A DNA stretch of 64,000 nt from the NCBI GenBank assembly GCA_937916485.1, contig CALFSV010000342.1, positions 33,288 to 97,287 on the forward strand, in the 5' to 3' direction. Position numbers and translations under genes: made by a program. The first letter of the stretch is position 1, and every line of letters begins with the position of its first letter. Source of the DNA: an uncultured Paracoccaceae bacterium. Lineage in GTDB: Bacteria; Pseudomonadota; Alphaproteobacteria; Rhodobacterales; Rhodobacteraceae. Shown one piece after another: positions 8,229 to 16,393 of the stretch. The notes below the pieces were generated by a model, which was not told the DNA's origin, searched no databases, and was given only the letters and a program-made list of their open reading frames with translations.

Positions 8229-9251
8229 ATGCTGAAGGGCGGATTGATCGGTTGCGGCTTTTTCGCCGTGAACCACATGCACGGCTGGGACATGGCGCAG
8301 GGGGCGGACATCGTGGCCATCTGCGACCGTGATCCCGCACGGCTGGCGGCTGTCGGCGATGCCTTTGGCATTTCGGCCCGCTATGCCGATGCCGCCCTCA
8401 TGCTGGCCGAACAGGACCTCGACTTCGTCGATATCGCCACGACGGTCCCGTCGCACAGGTCGCTGGTGGAACTTGCCGCCGCCAATGGCCTGCATGTGAT
8501 CTGCCAGAAACCGCTTGCCGACACGCTTGAGGATGCCTGCGCCATGATCGAGGCGGTCGAAGGGGCGGGCAAGACCTTCATGGTGCACGAGAACTTTCGC
8601 TGGCAGTCCCCGGTCCGCGCCGTCATCGAGGCGGTCCGGGGCGGCGCTATCGGCATACCGTTCTTTTGTCGCGCCAGCTTTCGATCCGACTACGATGTCT
8701 ATGCCAACCAACCCTATCTGGCGACGGATCCCCGCTTCATCATCCAGGACCTTGGCATCCATATCCTTGATGTTGCCCGCGCCCTGATGGGGGACGTGGA
8801 CCGCATCGCGGCCACCACCGCCCGCATCAATCCCCGGATCGCGGGTGAGGATGTGGCCACCATGCTGCTGACCCATCAGTCCGGCATGACCAGCGTTGTC
8901 GACTGTTCCTACGCCAGCCCGCGCCGCCCGGTCACATTCCCCGAAACGGTGCTCGAGATTGATGGATCGACCGGGTTCCTGCGCCTTGATACCGGCTACC
9001 AGTTACTGATCCAGAACGGCGAGGGTGAGGCGCGCCGCGACGTGTCCCCGCCGCTTCTGGAATGGGCGGAACGTCCCTGGCACAACATCCAGGAAAGCGT
9101 CGCGCTGATCGAACAGCACTTCGTTGACAGCGTTCTGTCGGGGCAAGAGGTCGAAACCTCGGGCCGGGACAATCTTGAAACGCTCAAGCTGGTCGAGGCC
9201 GCCTATCTGTCCGCCGAGACGGGATCGACGATTGAGCTGAGCCTTCTGTGA
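8229..9251 (+). CDS. apsD: D-apiose dehydrogenase ApsD (Gfo/Idh/MocA family)
   Basis: This 340-residue NAD(P)-dependent sugar dehydrogenase is predicted to oxidise D-apiose to D-apionolactone. The N-terminal dinucleotide motif GCGFFAVNH (8-16) is followed by CQKP (K94, the conserved catalytic Lys-Pro) and DLGIHILD (D174, H178, D181), the usual proton-relay residues of the family. The family alone does not give the substrate; the apiose assignment comes from position between apnO and apnL. The stop codon overlaps the start of apnL (TGATG), indicating translational coupling. Confidence 0.75.
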   Translation: MLKGGLIGCGFFAVNHMHGWDMAQGADIVAICDRDPARLAAVGDAFGISARYADAALMLAEQDLDFVDIATTVPSHRSLVELAAANGLHVICQKPLADTLEDACAMIEAVEGAGKTFMVHENFRWQSPVRAVIEAVRGGAIGIPFFCRASFRSDYDVYANQPYLATDPRFIIQDLGIHILDVARALMGDVDRIAATTARINPRIAGEDVATMLLTHQSGMTSVVDCSYASPRRPVTFPETVLEIDGSTGFLRLDTGYQLLIQNGEGEARRDVSPPLLEWAERPWHNIQESVALIEQHFVDSVLSGQEVETSGRDNLETLKLVEAAYLSAETGSTIELSLL

Positions 9252-11032
9252 TGACAGACGCGCTGTCCCTTTTCGGAACGACCGAACCGGCGGGTGAGGC
9301 GCGGTCCTTCCGGCGAGGCCAACTGTCGTTCAGTTTGATGGAGGGGGGCCTGTCAGACATCCGGTTTGCCGGAACCGAACTGATCCGGGCCATCACCTTT
9401 CCCGTGCGCGACGCGGATTGGGGCACCCTGACCCCTGCCCTCGAAGGCGAAACCATCGTTGAGAGTGCAGCCGCCCTGACGATCGAATGGCGGGCCACCT
9501 ACCACGGCAGCGGCACGGTTCTGCGGGCGGCCATGTCGGTGCAGGCAACGCCCACCAGTCTGGTCTTTCGCGGAGTCGCGGTGCCCGATGCGGATTTTGA
9601 AACGAACCGGGCAGGCTTTACCGTCCTGCATCCGGTTCAGGTCTCGGGCCTGCCGGTCCGGGTCGAACATACGGATGGCCGGGTAGAGGACAGCGCCTTT
9701 CCGGCCCGCATCGACCCCAAGCAACCCTTCATGGACATCCGGTCTCTGACCCATAGTCAGAATGGCCTGACCGTCAGATGCGCGTTTGAGGGCGACACCT
9801 TCGAGATGGAGGATCAGCGCAACTGGTCCGACGCCTCTTACAAGACCTACGTCCGCCCATTGGCGCTGCCCTGGCCCTATGTCCTGCCAGCCGGGCAGGG
9901 GATCGAGCAGGCGGTGGCCCTGTCGTTTTCGGGAACAGCCGAGGGTCGGGGCGAAACCGCGCTGACCGTCGATGTGGGCGATCTCTCCCTCAAGAAGTTG
10001 CCAGAGCTGAGCCTCGTCCTGACCGCTGCCGAAGCCCGACAGGCGCTGGGTGAGCCTGGACCCTTGCAAGATGTAGCCCCGAACCGGATCTGGGCCCATC
10101 TTGATCCCGGTGCAGCCGAGGGGCCGGTCGAGGAGGATCTAGCCGCTTTTGCAGCCCTTCAGGCGGCGATGGGACTCGTCATCGATCTTGAATACGCCGC
10201 CCGCTGCGATGGGGATCTGGACGCCGAATTCGGGGGGCTGGCTGAGAAGGTCCAGTCGGCCGGGCTCAGCCTGGCTTCGATCCTCGTCTGCCCCTCTGTT
10301 GACCGCCAATCGACACCGCCCGGCAGCGCATGGCCCGCCTGTCCGCCCTTGAAGGATGTCCATGCTGCCGTAGCGCGGGCTTTCCCCCGGATTGAACGGG
10401 GCGGCGGGATGATGTCCTATTTCACTGAACTCAACCGCAAACGGCCCCCTGCTGACGCGCTTGATTACGTCGCCTTCGGGACCAACCCGATCGTGCATGC
10501 CGCCGATGACCGGTCGGTGATGCAGACGCTGACGGCCTTGCCCTGGATTCTGCAATCCGCCGAAACGATCGCCGAAGGGCGGCCCCTGCGGCTGGGGCTG
10601 TCCTCAATCCCGATGCGGCAGAACCCCTATGGATCGCGCACCATGCCCAATCCGGAGGGGAAGCGCCTTTGCATGGCCGAGACCGATCCCCGGCATTTCG
10701 CGGCCTTTGGTGCCGCCTTTGCCCTTGGCTATCTGGCGGCTATCGCGCCGTTCGGGGTGGCGTCCTGGACGCCGTCTGCCCTGTTCGGCCCGCGTGGTCT
10801 GATGGCCGGGGGCAGGCCCTCGCCGCTTGCCGATCTGCTTGCCAGGCTTGCCCAACTGGCCGGAGAGCCCCTTCGGCATTGGCAGACCAGCGACCCCGAG
10901 CGTGTTGCCGCCTTGGCCCTTGCTGACAGCATCTTGCTCGCCAATCTCACGGCCGAGGCGATATCGCTTCAGGTTGGGGAAGCGACCGTCACCCTTGCCC
11001 CCTTTGCCATCGTCGAACGGGATCTGGCCTAG
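9251..11032 (+). CDS. apnL: D-apionate lactonase ApnL
   Basis: This is a 593-residue soluble protein without signal peptide. It has three parts: a beta-rich N-terminal domain (to about 245), a TIM-barrel-like middle containing FTELNRKRPP and SSIPMRQNPYGSRT, and a short beta C-terminal domain (SILLANLTAEAIS and following). This glycoside-hydrolase-like architecture fits ApnL, which hydrolyses D-apionolactone to D-apionate. No other sugar-lactonase family has this size. The ATG at 9251 overlaps the apsD stop; a GTG three bases earlier is an alternative. Its stop shares a CTAG with the stop of the convergent regulator gene. Confidence 0.7.
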   Translation: MTDALSLFGTTEPAGEARSFRRGQLSFSLMEGGLSDIRFAGTELIRAITFPVRDADWGTLTPALEGETIVESAAALTIEWRATYHGSGTVLRAAMSVQATPTSLVFRGVAVPDADFETNRAGFTVLHPVQVSGLPVRVEHTDGRVEDSAFPARIDPKQPFMDIRSLTHSQNGLTVRCAFEGDTFEMEDQRNWSDASYKTYVRPLALPWPYVLPAGQGIEQAVALSFSGTAEGRGETALTVDVGDLSLKKLPELSLVLTAAEARQALGEPGPLQDVAPNRIWAHLDPGAAEGPVEEDLAAFAALQAAMGLVIDLEYAARCDGDLDAEFGGLAEKVQSAGLSLASILVCPSVDRQSTPPGSAWPACPPLKDVHAAVARAFPRIERGGGMMSYFTELNRKRPPADALDYVAFGTNPIVHAADDRSVMQTLTALPWILQSAETIAEGRPLRLGLSSIPMRQNPYGSRTMPNPEGKRLCMAETDPRHFAAFGAAFALGYLAAIAPFGVASWTPSALFGPRGLMAGGRPSPLADLLARLAQLAGEPLRHWQTSDPERVAALALADSILLANLTAEAISLQVGEATVTLAPFAIVERDLA

Positions 11033-11745
11033 CGATGAAAGCGGTACTTTTCAGACGACCGGTCCAGATGCATCGTCATCACCTGTCCCGCCGCCTCAGG
11101 GTCAGAGGCCGCTATCGCGTCGATAATCTGACGATGCTCCTTGAGGGTGGTGCCTTCGTTCCCCGACCAATGCAAAAGCGCTGTGTGGTAGTGAAACAGC
11201 CATTTCAACATGGCGTCGGCCATCGCCGCGACAATCGGATTGCCGCCGATCTCAACGATGCGGGCGTGAAAGGCCATATCGGTGCGGATAAAGTCCTTGG
11301 GTCGGTCCAGAAGCCCCGATTGAGCCTCCAGAAGGGCCTCAAGTGCGGCGATGTCCTGTGGCTGGTGCCGCTCTGCCGCCTGCTTGGCCATGCCAACCTC
11401 GAACATCTTGCGGGCGGATTTCAGATGCTCAAGGTTTTCGGGGGCGGCGGACAGAAGAAAGGGGGCCAGGGCATCAAGCTGCTGGATCGCCACGGTCGGG
11501 CTGATTTCGTTGACCCGGCTACGTTCGCCGTGGGATACGGTGATCAGGCCAAGATTGTGAAGGGTCTGCAACGCTTCGCGCACGGCCGGTCTGCCAACGC
11601 TAAAGCGGGTCATCAGGTCCCGTTCAGACGGAACCGGATCACCGGGGACAAGAGTGCCGTCAAGGATCATGCCCTTGAGCCGGTCGAACACCTCGTCCGA
11701 CAGCTTGCGTCGGACAATGCGGTCGGGGTCCGGATGGGTGGACAT
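11029..11745 (-). CDS. GntR/FadR-family (FCD) transcriptional regulator of the apiose cluster
   Basis: This 238-residue regulator has an N-terminal winged helix (about 15-80, PSERDLMTRFSVGRPAVREAL) and a C-terminal FCD ligand domain with the metal-type residues D and H in DMAFHARIVE, and later His in EHRQII and TMHLD. ATG at 11745 has a strong GAGGAGGTT ribosome-binding site. It is divergent from oiaK (55 bp apart) and convergent with apnL, so it probably controls both halves of the locus in response to an apiose-pathway acid. The target sites are not established; candidate palindromes are listed separately. Confidence 0.88.
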   Translation of the reverse strand: MSTHPDPDRIVRRKLSDEVFDRLKGMILDGTLVPGDPVPSERDLMTRFSVGRPAVREALQTLHNLGLITVSHGERSRVNEISPTVAIQQLDALAPFLLSAAPENLEHLKSARKMFEVGMAKQAAERHQPQDIAALEALLEAQSGLLDRPKDFIRTDMAFHARIVEIGGNPIVAAMADAMLKWLFHYHTALLHWSGNEGTTLKEHRQIIDAIAASDPEAAGQVMTMHLDRSSEKYRFHR

Positions 11746-11800
11746 GAAGAACCTCCTCGGCGCGGCAATGGCGTGAAATACGCTGGGAAAAGGGTATACG

Positions 11801-13159
11801 GTGGATAAGGGCAAAGCCAAGGGCGCAGAGGCTCCGCTGATCAGCTGGCTGGGCGACGATGTCACCGGTGCGGCGGCGGTGATGGAGGTGCTGACGTTCG
11901 GCGGGTTGCCCTCGATCCTGTTCCTGGGGCCTCCGACGGCAGAGCAGCTTGCCCGCTACCCGGATGTGAAAGGGGTGGGGATCGCCACGCTTGCCCGGAC
12001 GAAATCGCCCGACTGGATGGACGAAAACCTGCCCGGTCTCTTCGCGACTTTGGCCGACACCGGGGCAGGGCTGATCCACTATAAGACATGCTCAACTCTA
12101 GATTCCGCCCCTCATATCGGGTCGATCGGGCGGGCGATGGACATCGGGGCCGCTATGTTCGGCCGCTCCGCCATTCCGGTGGTGCTGGCTGCCCCCGCCA
12201 TGCGCCGCTATCAGGCCTTTGGGCACCTGTTTGCAGGCACGCCCGAAGGGGTCTTTCGCCTTGACCGGCATCCCGTCATGGCGCGCCATCCCGTCACCCC
12301 CATGGACGAGGCTGACGTCGCCCGGCATCTGGCCCGGCAATCGGACATGCCGTTTCGGTGCCTTGATCTTGAGATGCAGGCAGACCCGGAGGCCGCCGCC
12401 GCCCGCCTGTCGGGCCAATGGGGCGGCTGGACGATGGACATGATGACCGCCCGGGACGAACCTGTCGTTGGCCGGCTGTTGTGGGAGCGGCGGGAGGCAA
12501 GCCGGTTTGTCGTCGGCTCCCAGGGGGTGGAATATGCCCTTGTGGCCCACCTTGCGGCGCTTGGTCAGATCCCGCCGGTTCAGACACCAGCCTCGCTTGG
12601 GCGCACCGACAACATGGCCATCGTCGCGGGCTCTGTCTCGCCCATCACCCGCGATCAGATCGACTGGGCCGAAGCCGAGGGGTTTGCCGGCATCGCCTTT
12701 GACACCCTTGCCGTTTGCCGGTCGCCTGATGACCTGTCACGGTCCGAGGATATTGCGGTAGAAACTGCCCTATCGGCCTTGTCAGAGGGCCGCATTCCGC
12801 TGGTACACAGCGCCAAGGGCCCGGATGACCCCCGCGTTGCCGCCCTCAGGGCGCAGGCCGCCGACATGGAGCAGGCGAACGAGGCGATCGGCGGGGCGCT
12901 GGGCCGCATCCTGTTGCGTCTGGTCACAACGGCAGGTTTGCGCCGGGCGGTTGTTGCGGGAGGGGACACTTCGGGAAATGTGAGCGGGGCATTGGGCATC
13001 TTTGCCCTGTCGGCCCTTGTTCCCACGATCCCCGGGGCGGCGATCTGTTCGGCACAGGCCAGCGGTGCCGCCGACGGGTTGGAAATTGCCCTCAAGGGCG
13101 GACAGATGGGCAGCCATGATTATTTCGGCTGGATCAGGGACGGAGGAGGTCTGCGATGA
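11801..13159 (+). CDS. oiaK: Four-carbon acid sugar kinase family (DUF1537), probable 3-oxo-isoapionate kinase OiaK
   Basis: This 452-residue kinase belongs to the DUF1537 family. The N-terminal acid-sugar-binding domain begins with GDDVTG (18-23), and the C-terminal nucleotide-binding domain holds VVAGGDTSGNVS. Members phosphorylate 3-oxo-tetronates, threonates or, in apiose pathways, 3-oxo-isoapionate. Location between apnL and the RuBisCO-like gene favours OiaK. The start is GTG at 11801, with GGAAAAGGG upstream; a GGTATAC sequence (11793-11799) sits against it and may be an operator half. The stop overlaps the next start (ATGA). Confidence 0.8.
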   Translation: MDKGKAKGAEAPLISWLGDDVTGAAAVMEVLTFGGLPSILFLGPPTAEQLARYPDVKGVGIATLARTKSPDWMDENLPGLFATLADTGAGLIHYKTCSTLDSAPHIGSIGRAMDIGAAMFGRSAIPVVLAAPAMRRYQAFGHLFAGTPEGVFRLDRHPVMARHPVTPMDEADVARHLARQSDMPFRCLDLEMQADPEAAAARLSGQWGGWTMDMMTARDEPVVGRLLWERREASRFVVGSQGVEYALVAHLAALGQIPPVQTPASLGRTDNMAIVAGSVSPITRDQIDWAEAEGFAGIAFDTLAVCRSPDDLSRSEDIAVETALSALSEGRIPLVHSAKGPDDPRVAALRAQAADMEQANEAIGGALGRILLRLVTTAGLRRAVVAGGDTSGNVSGALGIFALSALVPTIPGAAICSAQASGAADGLEIALKGGQMGSHDYFGWIRDGGGLR

Positions 13160-14415
13160 CGACCGAACGGTTTACGGCCACTTATGACATGGAAAGCCCG
13201 GTCGGGCTGGACCGCGCCGCAGCTGTCGCGGCGGGCGAGCAGTCGACGGGCACCTTTGTCCGGCTCGCCGCCGAGACCGACGACCTGCGCGCCCGTTCTG
13301 GCGCCCGGATCGAGGCGATCCGGCCCACCGGCAGCAGTCCGACCCCGTCCTTGCCATCGCGCGCAAAGGGCGAGGTTTACGAGCGGGGCGAGGTCACGAT
13401 CAGCTGGCCGATGGACAATATCGGCCCGTCCTTGCCCAACCTGATGGCCACCATCGCCGGCAACCTGTTCGAGCTGGCCGAGTTTTCGGCCATCCGGTTG
13501 CTGGACGTGACCCTTCCCCCGAGCTTTGCCGCGGCGCTGCCCGGACCGCAATTCGGCATCGGCGGCACCCGCAGTCTGATGGGGGTGGCCGAGGGGCCGA
13601 TGATCGGCACGATCATTAAGCCCAGCATCGGCCTGACCGCAGACGAGACAGCGTCCCTTGTCGATACGCTGGCCGGGGCGGGGATCGACTTCATCAAAGA
13701 TGACGAACTTCAGGCCAACGGCCCCGGCTGCCCGTTGGAAGAGCGGGCGACAAGGGTGATGGATGTCCTGAACCGGCATGCGGATCGGTCGGGGCGCAAG
13801 GTCATGTATGCCTTCAACATGACCGACGACCTGGATGCGATGGCGCATCATCTGGATATGCTCGAACGATTGGGGGCGACCTGCGCGATGGCCTCGCTCT
13901 ACTCGGTCGGGCTGGTGGGGCTGCGCTGGCTTCGGGACCGGTCGCCGCTTCCGATCCATGCCCATCGCAATGGCTGGGGGCTGATGTCCCGGTCGCCCCA
14001 TATCGGGATCGCCTTTCCCGCAATGCAAAAGATCTGGCGGCTGGCTGGGGCGGACCATTTGCATGTCAACGGTCTGAGAAACAAGTTCACCGAACCCGAT
14101 GCGGTTGTCACCAATGCGGCCCGGTCTGTGCAGGCCCCGATTGCCGGTGCGGCGGCGGGGGCGATTGCCCTTCCCGTCTTTTCCTCTGGTCAGACGGTCT
14201 GGCAGGTTGGGCCGTCGGCCGACGTGCTTGGCAATCAGGATTTCCTGTTCTGCGCAGGCGGCGGCATCATGAGCCATCCAGGCGGCCCTGCCGCCGGTAT
14301 CACCGCTTTGCGGCAGGCGGCAGAGGCCGCGCGAATTGGCGTCCCGATCCGCGATCACGCCCGCGAACAGCCGGAACTGGCGCAAGCTTTGGCGCATTTC
14401 AAAGAGGTCTTGTAA
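13156..14415 (+). CDS. RuBisCO-like protein (form IV), probable OiaX/OiaT acting on 3-oxo-isoapionate 4-phosphate
   Basis: This 419-residue RuBisCO-superfamily protein has the N-terminal alpha/beta domain and TIM barrel. Active-site equivalents are K155 of GTIIKP (K175 in plant RuBisCO), carbamylation lysine K181 with D183 and E184 (FIKDDE), H270-R271 (HAHRNG), H303, a loop-6 lysine K310, SSGQ, and the phosphate-binding AGGGIM. S157 replaces K177, and Gln replaces the second Gly of SGG, so CO2 fixation is not expected. In apiose catabolism two such proteins are known, a decarboxylase (OiaX) and a transcarboxylase/hydrolase giving 3-phosphoglycerate and glycolate (OiaT). No erythrulose-phosphate isomerase genes lie nearby, which mildly favours OiaT, but the sequence does not decide. 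Confidence 0.85.
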   Translation: MTTERFTATYDMESPVGLDRAAAVAAGEQSTGTFVRLAAETDDLRARSGARIEAIRPTGSSPTPSLPSRAKGEVYERGEVTISWPMDNIGPSLPNLMATIAGNLFELAEFSAIRLLDVTLPPSFAAALPGPQFGIGGTRSLMGVAEGPMIGTIIKPSIGLTADETASLVDTLAGAGIDFIKDDELQANGPGCPLEERATRVMDVLNRHADRSGRKVMYAFNMTDDLDAMAHHLDMLERLGATCAMASLYSVGLVGLRWLRDRSPLPIHAHRNGWGLMSRSPHIGIAFPAMQKIWRLAGADHLHVNGLRNKFTEPDAVVTNAARSVQAPIAGAAAGAIALPVFSSGQTVWQVGPSADVLGNQDFLFCAGGGIMSHPGGPAAGITALRQAAEAARIGVPIRDHAREQPELAQALAHFKEVL

Positions 14416-14729
14416 CGGCCCCCGAATGGGGTTTGATGCCTCACGTTCGCCCTGCAATAAGCGACCTCCGATGGCGGACGTCGGGGCATCCTTGTGAATT
14501 TTTCGCTCCTTTTGCTTGGCAGCACGCATGTTTCGTGTTCCCATGCGAGGACATTGACGAGCGCACTCGGATTGTCCGCGAGTCGCGTCGCCAAGGACGT
14601 GGAATCTTTCTGTGTTCTGATGATCAGGTTTGGTCGGACCTGATTGGCAGCCTGTATTAAGCGGCACTCCAGGCCAACTGGGGGTAAGTTATTCGACGAC
14701 CAAGAAAAAACCCAAGGGAGACAATAATT
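14416..14729 (+). promoter_or_regulatory. 314-bp spacer with a GntR-type palindrome
   Basis: A weak hairpin (CCCC/GGGG with TTT, 14420-14434) follows the RuBisCO-like gene. At 14623-14644 there is an inverted repeat ATCAGGT/ACCTGAT. Inside it, GGTC-G-GACC (14632-14640) resembles the TGGTNNNACC core bound by FadR/FCD regulators, about 85 bp before the next start. An AAGGGAG ribosome-binding site precedes 14730. No gene is seen. Confidence 0.45.
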
Positions 14730-16322
14730 ATGTCACTGAAACAAAAGCTTGCGGCAGGTTTCCTGCTCGCAGCGATCGGGGCGTCCTCAGCCTCGGCACA
14801 GGCCCTGGTCTATTGCTCGGAAGGATCGCCCGAAGGGTTCGACCCCGCGCTGTATACCGCTGGCACGACCTTTGATGCGTCCAGCCACCCGATTTACAAC
14901 CGGTTGACGGAATTCCGGGTCGGCACGACCGAAGTCATCCCCGCACTGGCCGAAAGCTGGGATATGTCCGAAGACGGGATGACCGTCACGTTCAACCTGC
15001 GTCAGGGCGTGTCCTTCCACAGCAACGAGATGTTCACGCCAACGCGCGACTTCAACGCCGATGACGTGATCTTCTCGTTCGACCGTCAGGGCAACGAAGC
15101 CAACCCCTATTTCACCGTCTCTGGCGGCACATGGGAATACTTTGGCGGCATGTCGATGCCCGATCTGATCGAGAGCATCGAAAAGGTCGACGATTACACC
15201 GTCGTGTTTAACCTGACCCGCCCTGAGGCCCCCTTTATCGCCAACATGGCAATGGACTTTGCCTCGATCGTTTCGGCTGAATACGCCGACGCGATGATGG
15301 CGGCTGGCACGCCCGAGATGCTGAACCAGGCGCCCATCGGCACCGGCCCATTCAGCTTTCAGGCCTATCAGAAGGATGCCGTCATCCGGTATCTGCGCAA
15401 CGACAACTACTGGGGCGAGCCTGCCCGCGTCGAGGCCCTGATCTTTGCGATCACCCCTGACGCCAGCGTCCGCTACCAGAAGATTCAGGCGGGCGAATGC
15501 CATGTGATGGCCTATCCCAACCCTGCCGATGTCGAAGCGATGAAAGCCTCTGATGACGTTGTCGTCATGGAGCAAGAGGGTCTGAACGTCGGCTACCTGG
15601 CCTACAACACGACCCAGCCGCCCTATGACAATCCGGCTGTCCGTCGTGCGCTGAACATGGCGATCGACAAGCAGGCGATCATCGACGTGGTCTTCCAGGG
15701 CTCTGGCCAGATCGCCGTCAACCCGATCCCGCCGACCATGTGGTCCTACAACACCGCAACCGTCGACGACCCCTACGATCCCGAAGCCGCCCGCGCCATG
15801 CTGGAGGCCGAAGGGGTCACCGATCTGACCATGAAAATCTGGGCCATGCCGGTTCAGCGTCCCTACAACCCCAACGCCCGCCGTATGGCCGAACTGATGC
15901 AGGAAGACTTTGCCCAGATCGGTGTGACGGTGGAAATCGTGTCCTACGAATGGGGCGAGTACCTGTCCCGGTCGCGCGAACTTGACCGCGACGGTGCCAT
16001 CCTTCTGGGCTGGACCGGTGACAATGGTGATCCGGACAACTTCCTGGCCGTTCTGCTGGGCTGTGACGGTCGCGAGAACTCGAACCGTGCTCAGTGGTGC
16101 TACCAGCCGTTCGAAGACCTGATCCAGGCCGCCAAGGTCCTGCCGACACAGGCAGAGCGTCAGCCGCTGTACGAAGAGGCGCAGCTTATCTTCAAAGAGC
16201 AGGCACCATGGGCCACCATCGCCCACTCGGTCGTCTACATGACCATGCGCCCCGAAGTTGAGAACTATGTTGTTCACCCGCTGGGTGGCCACATCTTCAA
16301 CGCCGTCGGTCTGTCCAACTGA
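14730..16322 (+). CDS. Dipeptide-type ABC transporter solute-binding protein (SBP_bac_5)
   Basis: This 530-residue periplasmic binding protein of the DppA/OppA class has a signal peptide ending SASA|QA near residue 23. The mature start ALVYCSEGSPEGFDPALYT is close to DppA, as are the VIPALAESW and IGTGPF motifs and a disulphide-capable pair in LLGCDGRENSNRAQWC. Such proteins bind di- or oligopeptides, but also heme, opines and oligosaccharides. It heads a complete importer operon (permeases, ATPases) that also contains an M24 peptidase, which favours a peptide or peptide-like amide. It lies directly downstream of the apiose genes on the same strand. Confidence 0.9.
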   Translation: MSLKQKLAAGFLLAAIGASSASAQALVYCSEGSPEGFDPALYTAGTTFDASSHPIYNRLTEFRVGTTEVIPALAESWDMSEDGMTVTFNLRQGVSFHSNEMFTPTRDFNADDVIFSFDRQGNEANPYFTVSGGTWEYFGGMSMPDLIESIEKVDDYTVVFNLTRPEAPFIANMAMDFASIVSAEYADAMMAAGTPEMLNQAPIGTGPFSFQAYQKDAVIRYLRNDNYWGEPARVEALIFAITPDASVRYQKIQAGECHVMAYPNPADVEAMKASDDVVVMEQEGLNVGYLAYNTTQPPYDNPAVRRALNMAIDKQAIIDVVFQGSGQIAVNPIPPTMWSYNTATVDDPYDPEAARAMLEAEGVTDLTMKIWAMPVQRPYNPNARRMAELMQEDFAQIGVTVEIVSYEWGEYLSRSRELDRDGAILLGWTGDNGDPDNFLAVLLGCDGRENSNRAQWCYQPFEDLIQAAKVLPTQAERQPLYEEAQLIFKEQAPWATIAHSVVYMTMRPEVENYVVHPLGGHIFNAVGLSN

Positions 16323-16336
16323 TCGACCAAAAGTCC

Positions 16337-16363
16337 CGGGGCGGCGCGACATGCGCCGTCCCG
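16337..16363 (+). terminator. Intercistronic hairpin after the binding-protein gene
   Basis: A stem of 11 bp (CGGGGCGGCG and following, against GCGCCGTCCCG, one G-U pair) closes a 5-base loop. No T-run follows, so it more likely protects the binding-protein mRNA or attenuates the downstream genes than terminates fully. Confidence 0.6.
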
Positions 16364-16393
16364 ATCCTGACCCAATTCCCCTCTGACAGTCTG

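Noticed and set aside
14433..14660. A 75-residue gene between the RuBisCO-like and binding-protein genes
   Set aside because: It has no ribosome-binding site, is poor in family-like sequence, and covers the palindromic operator candidate.
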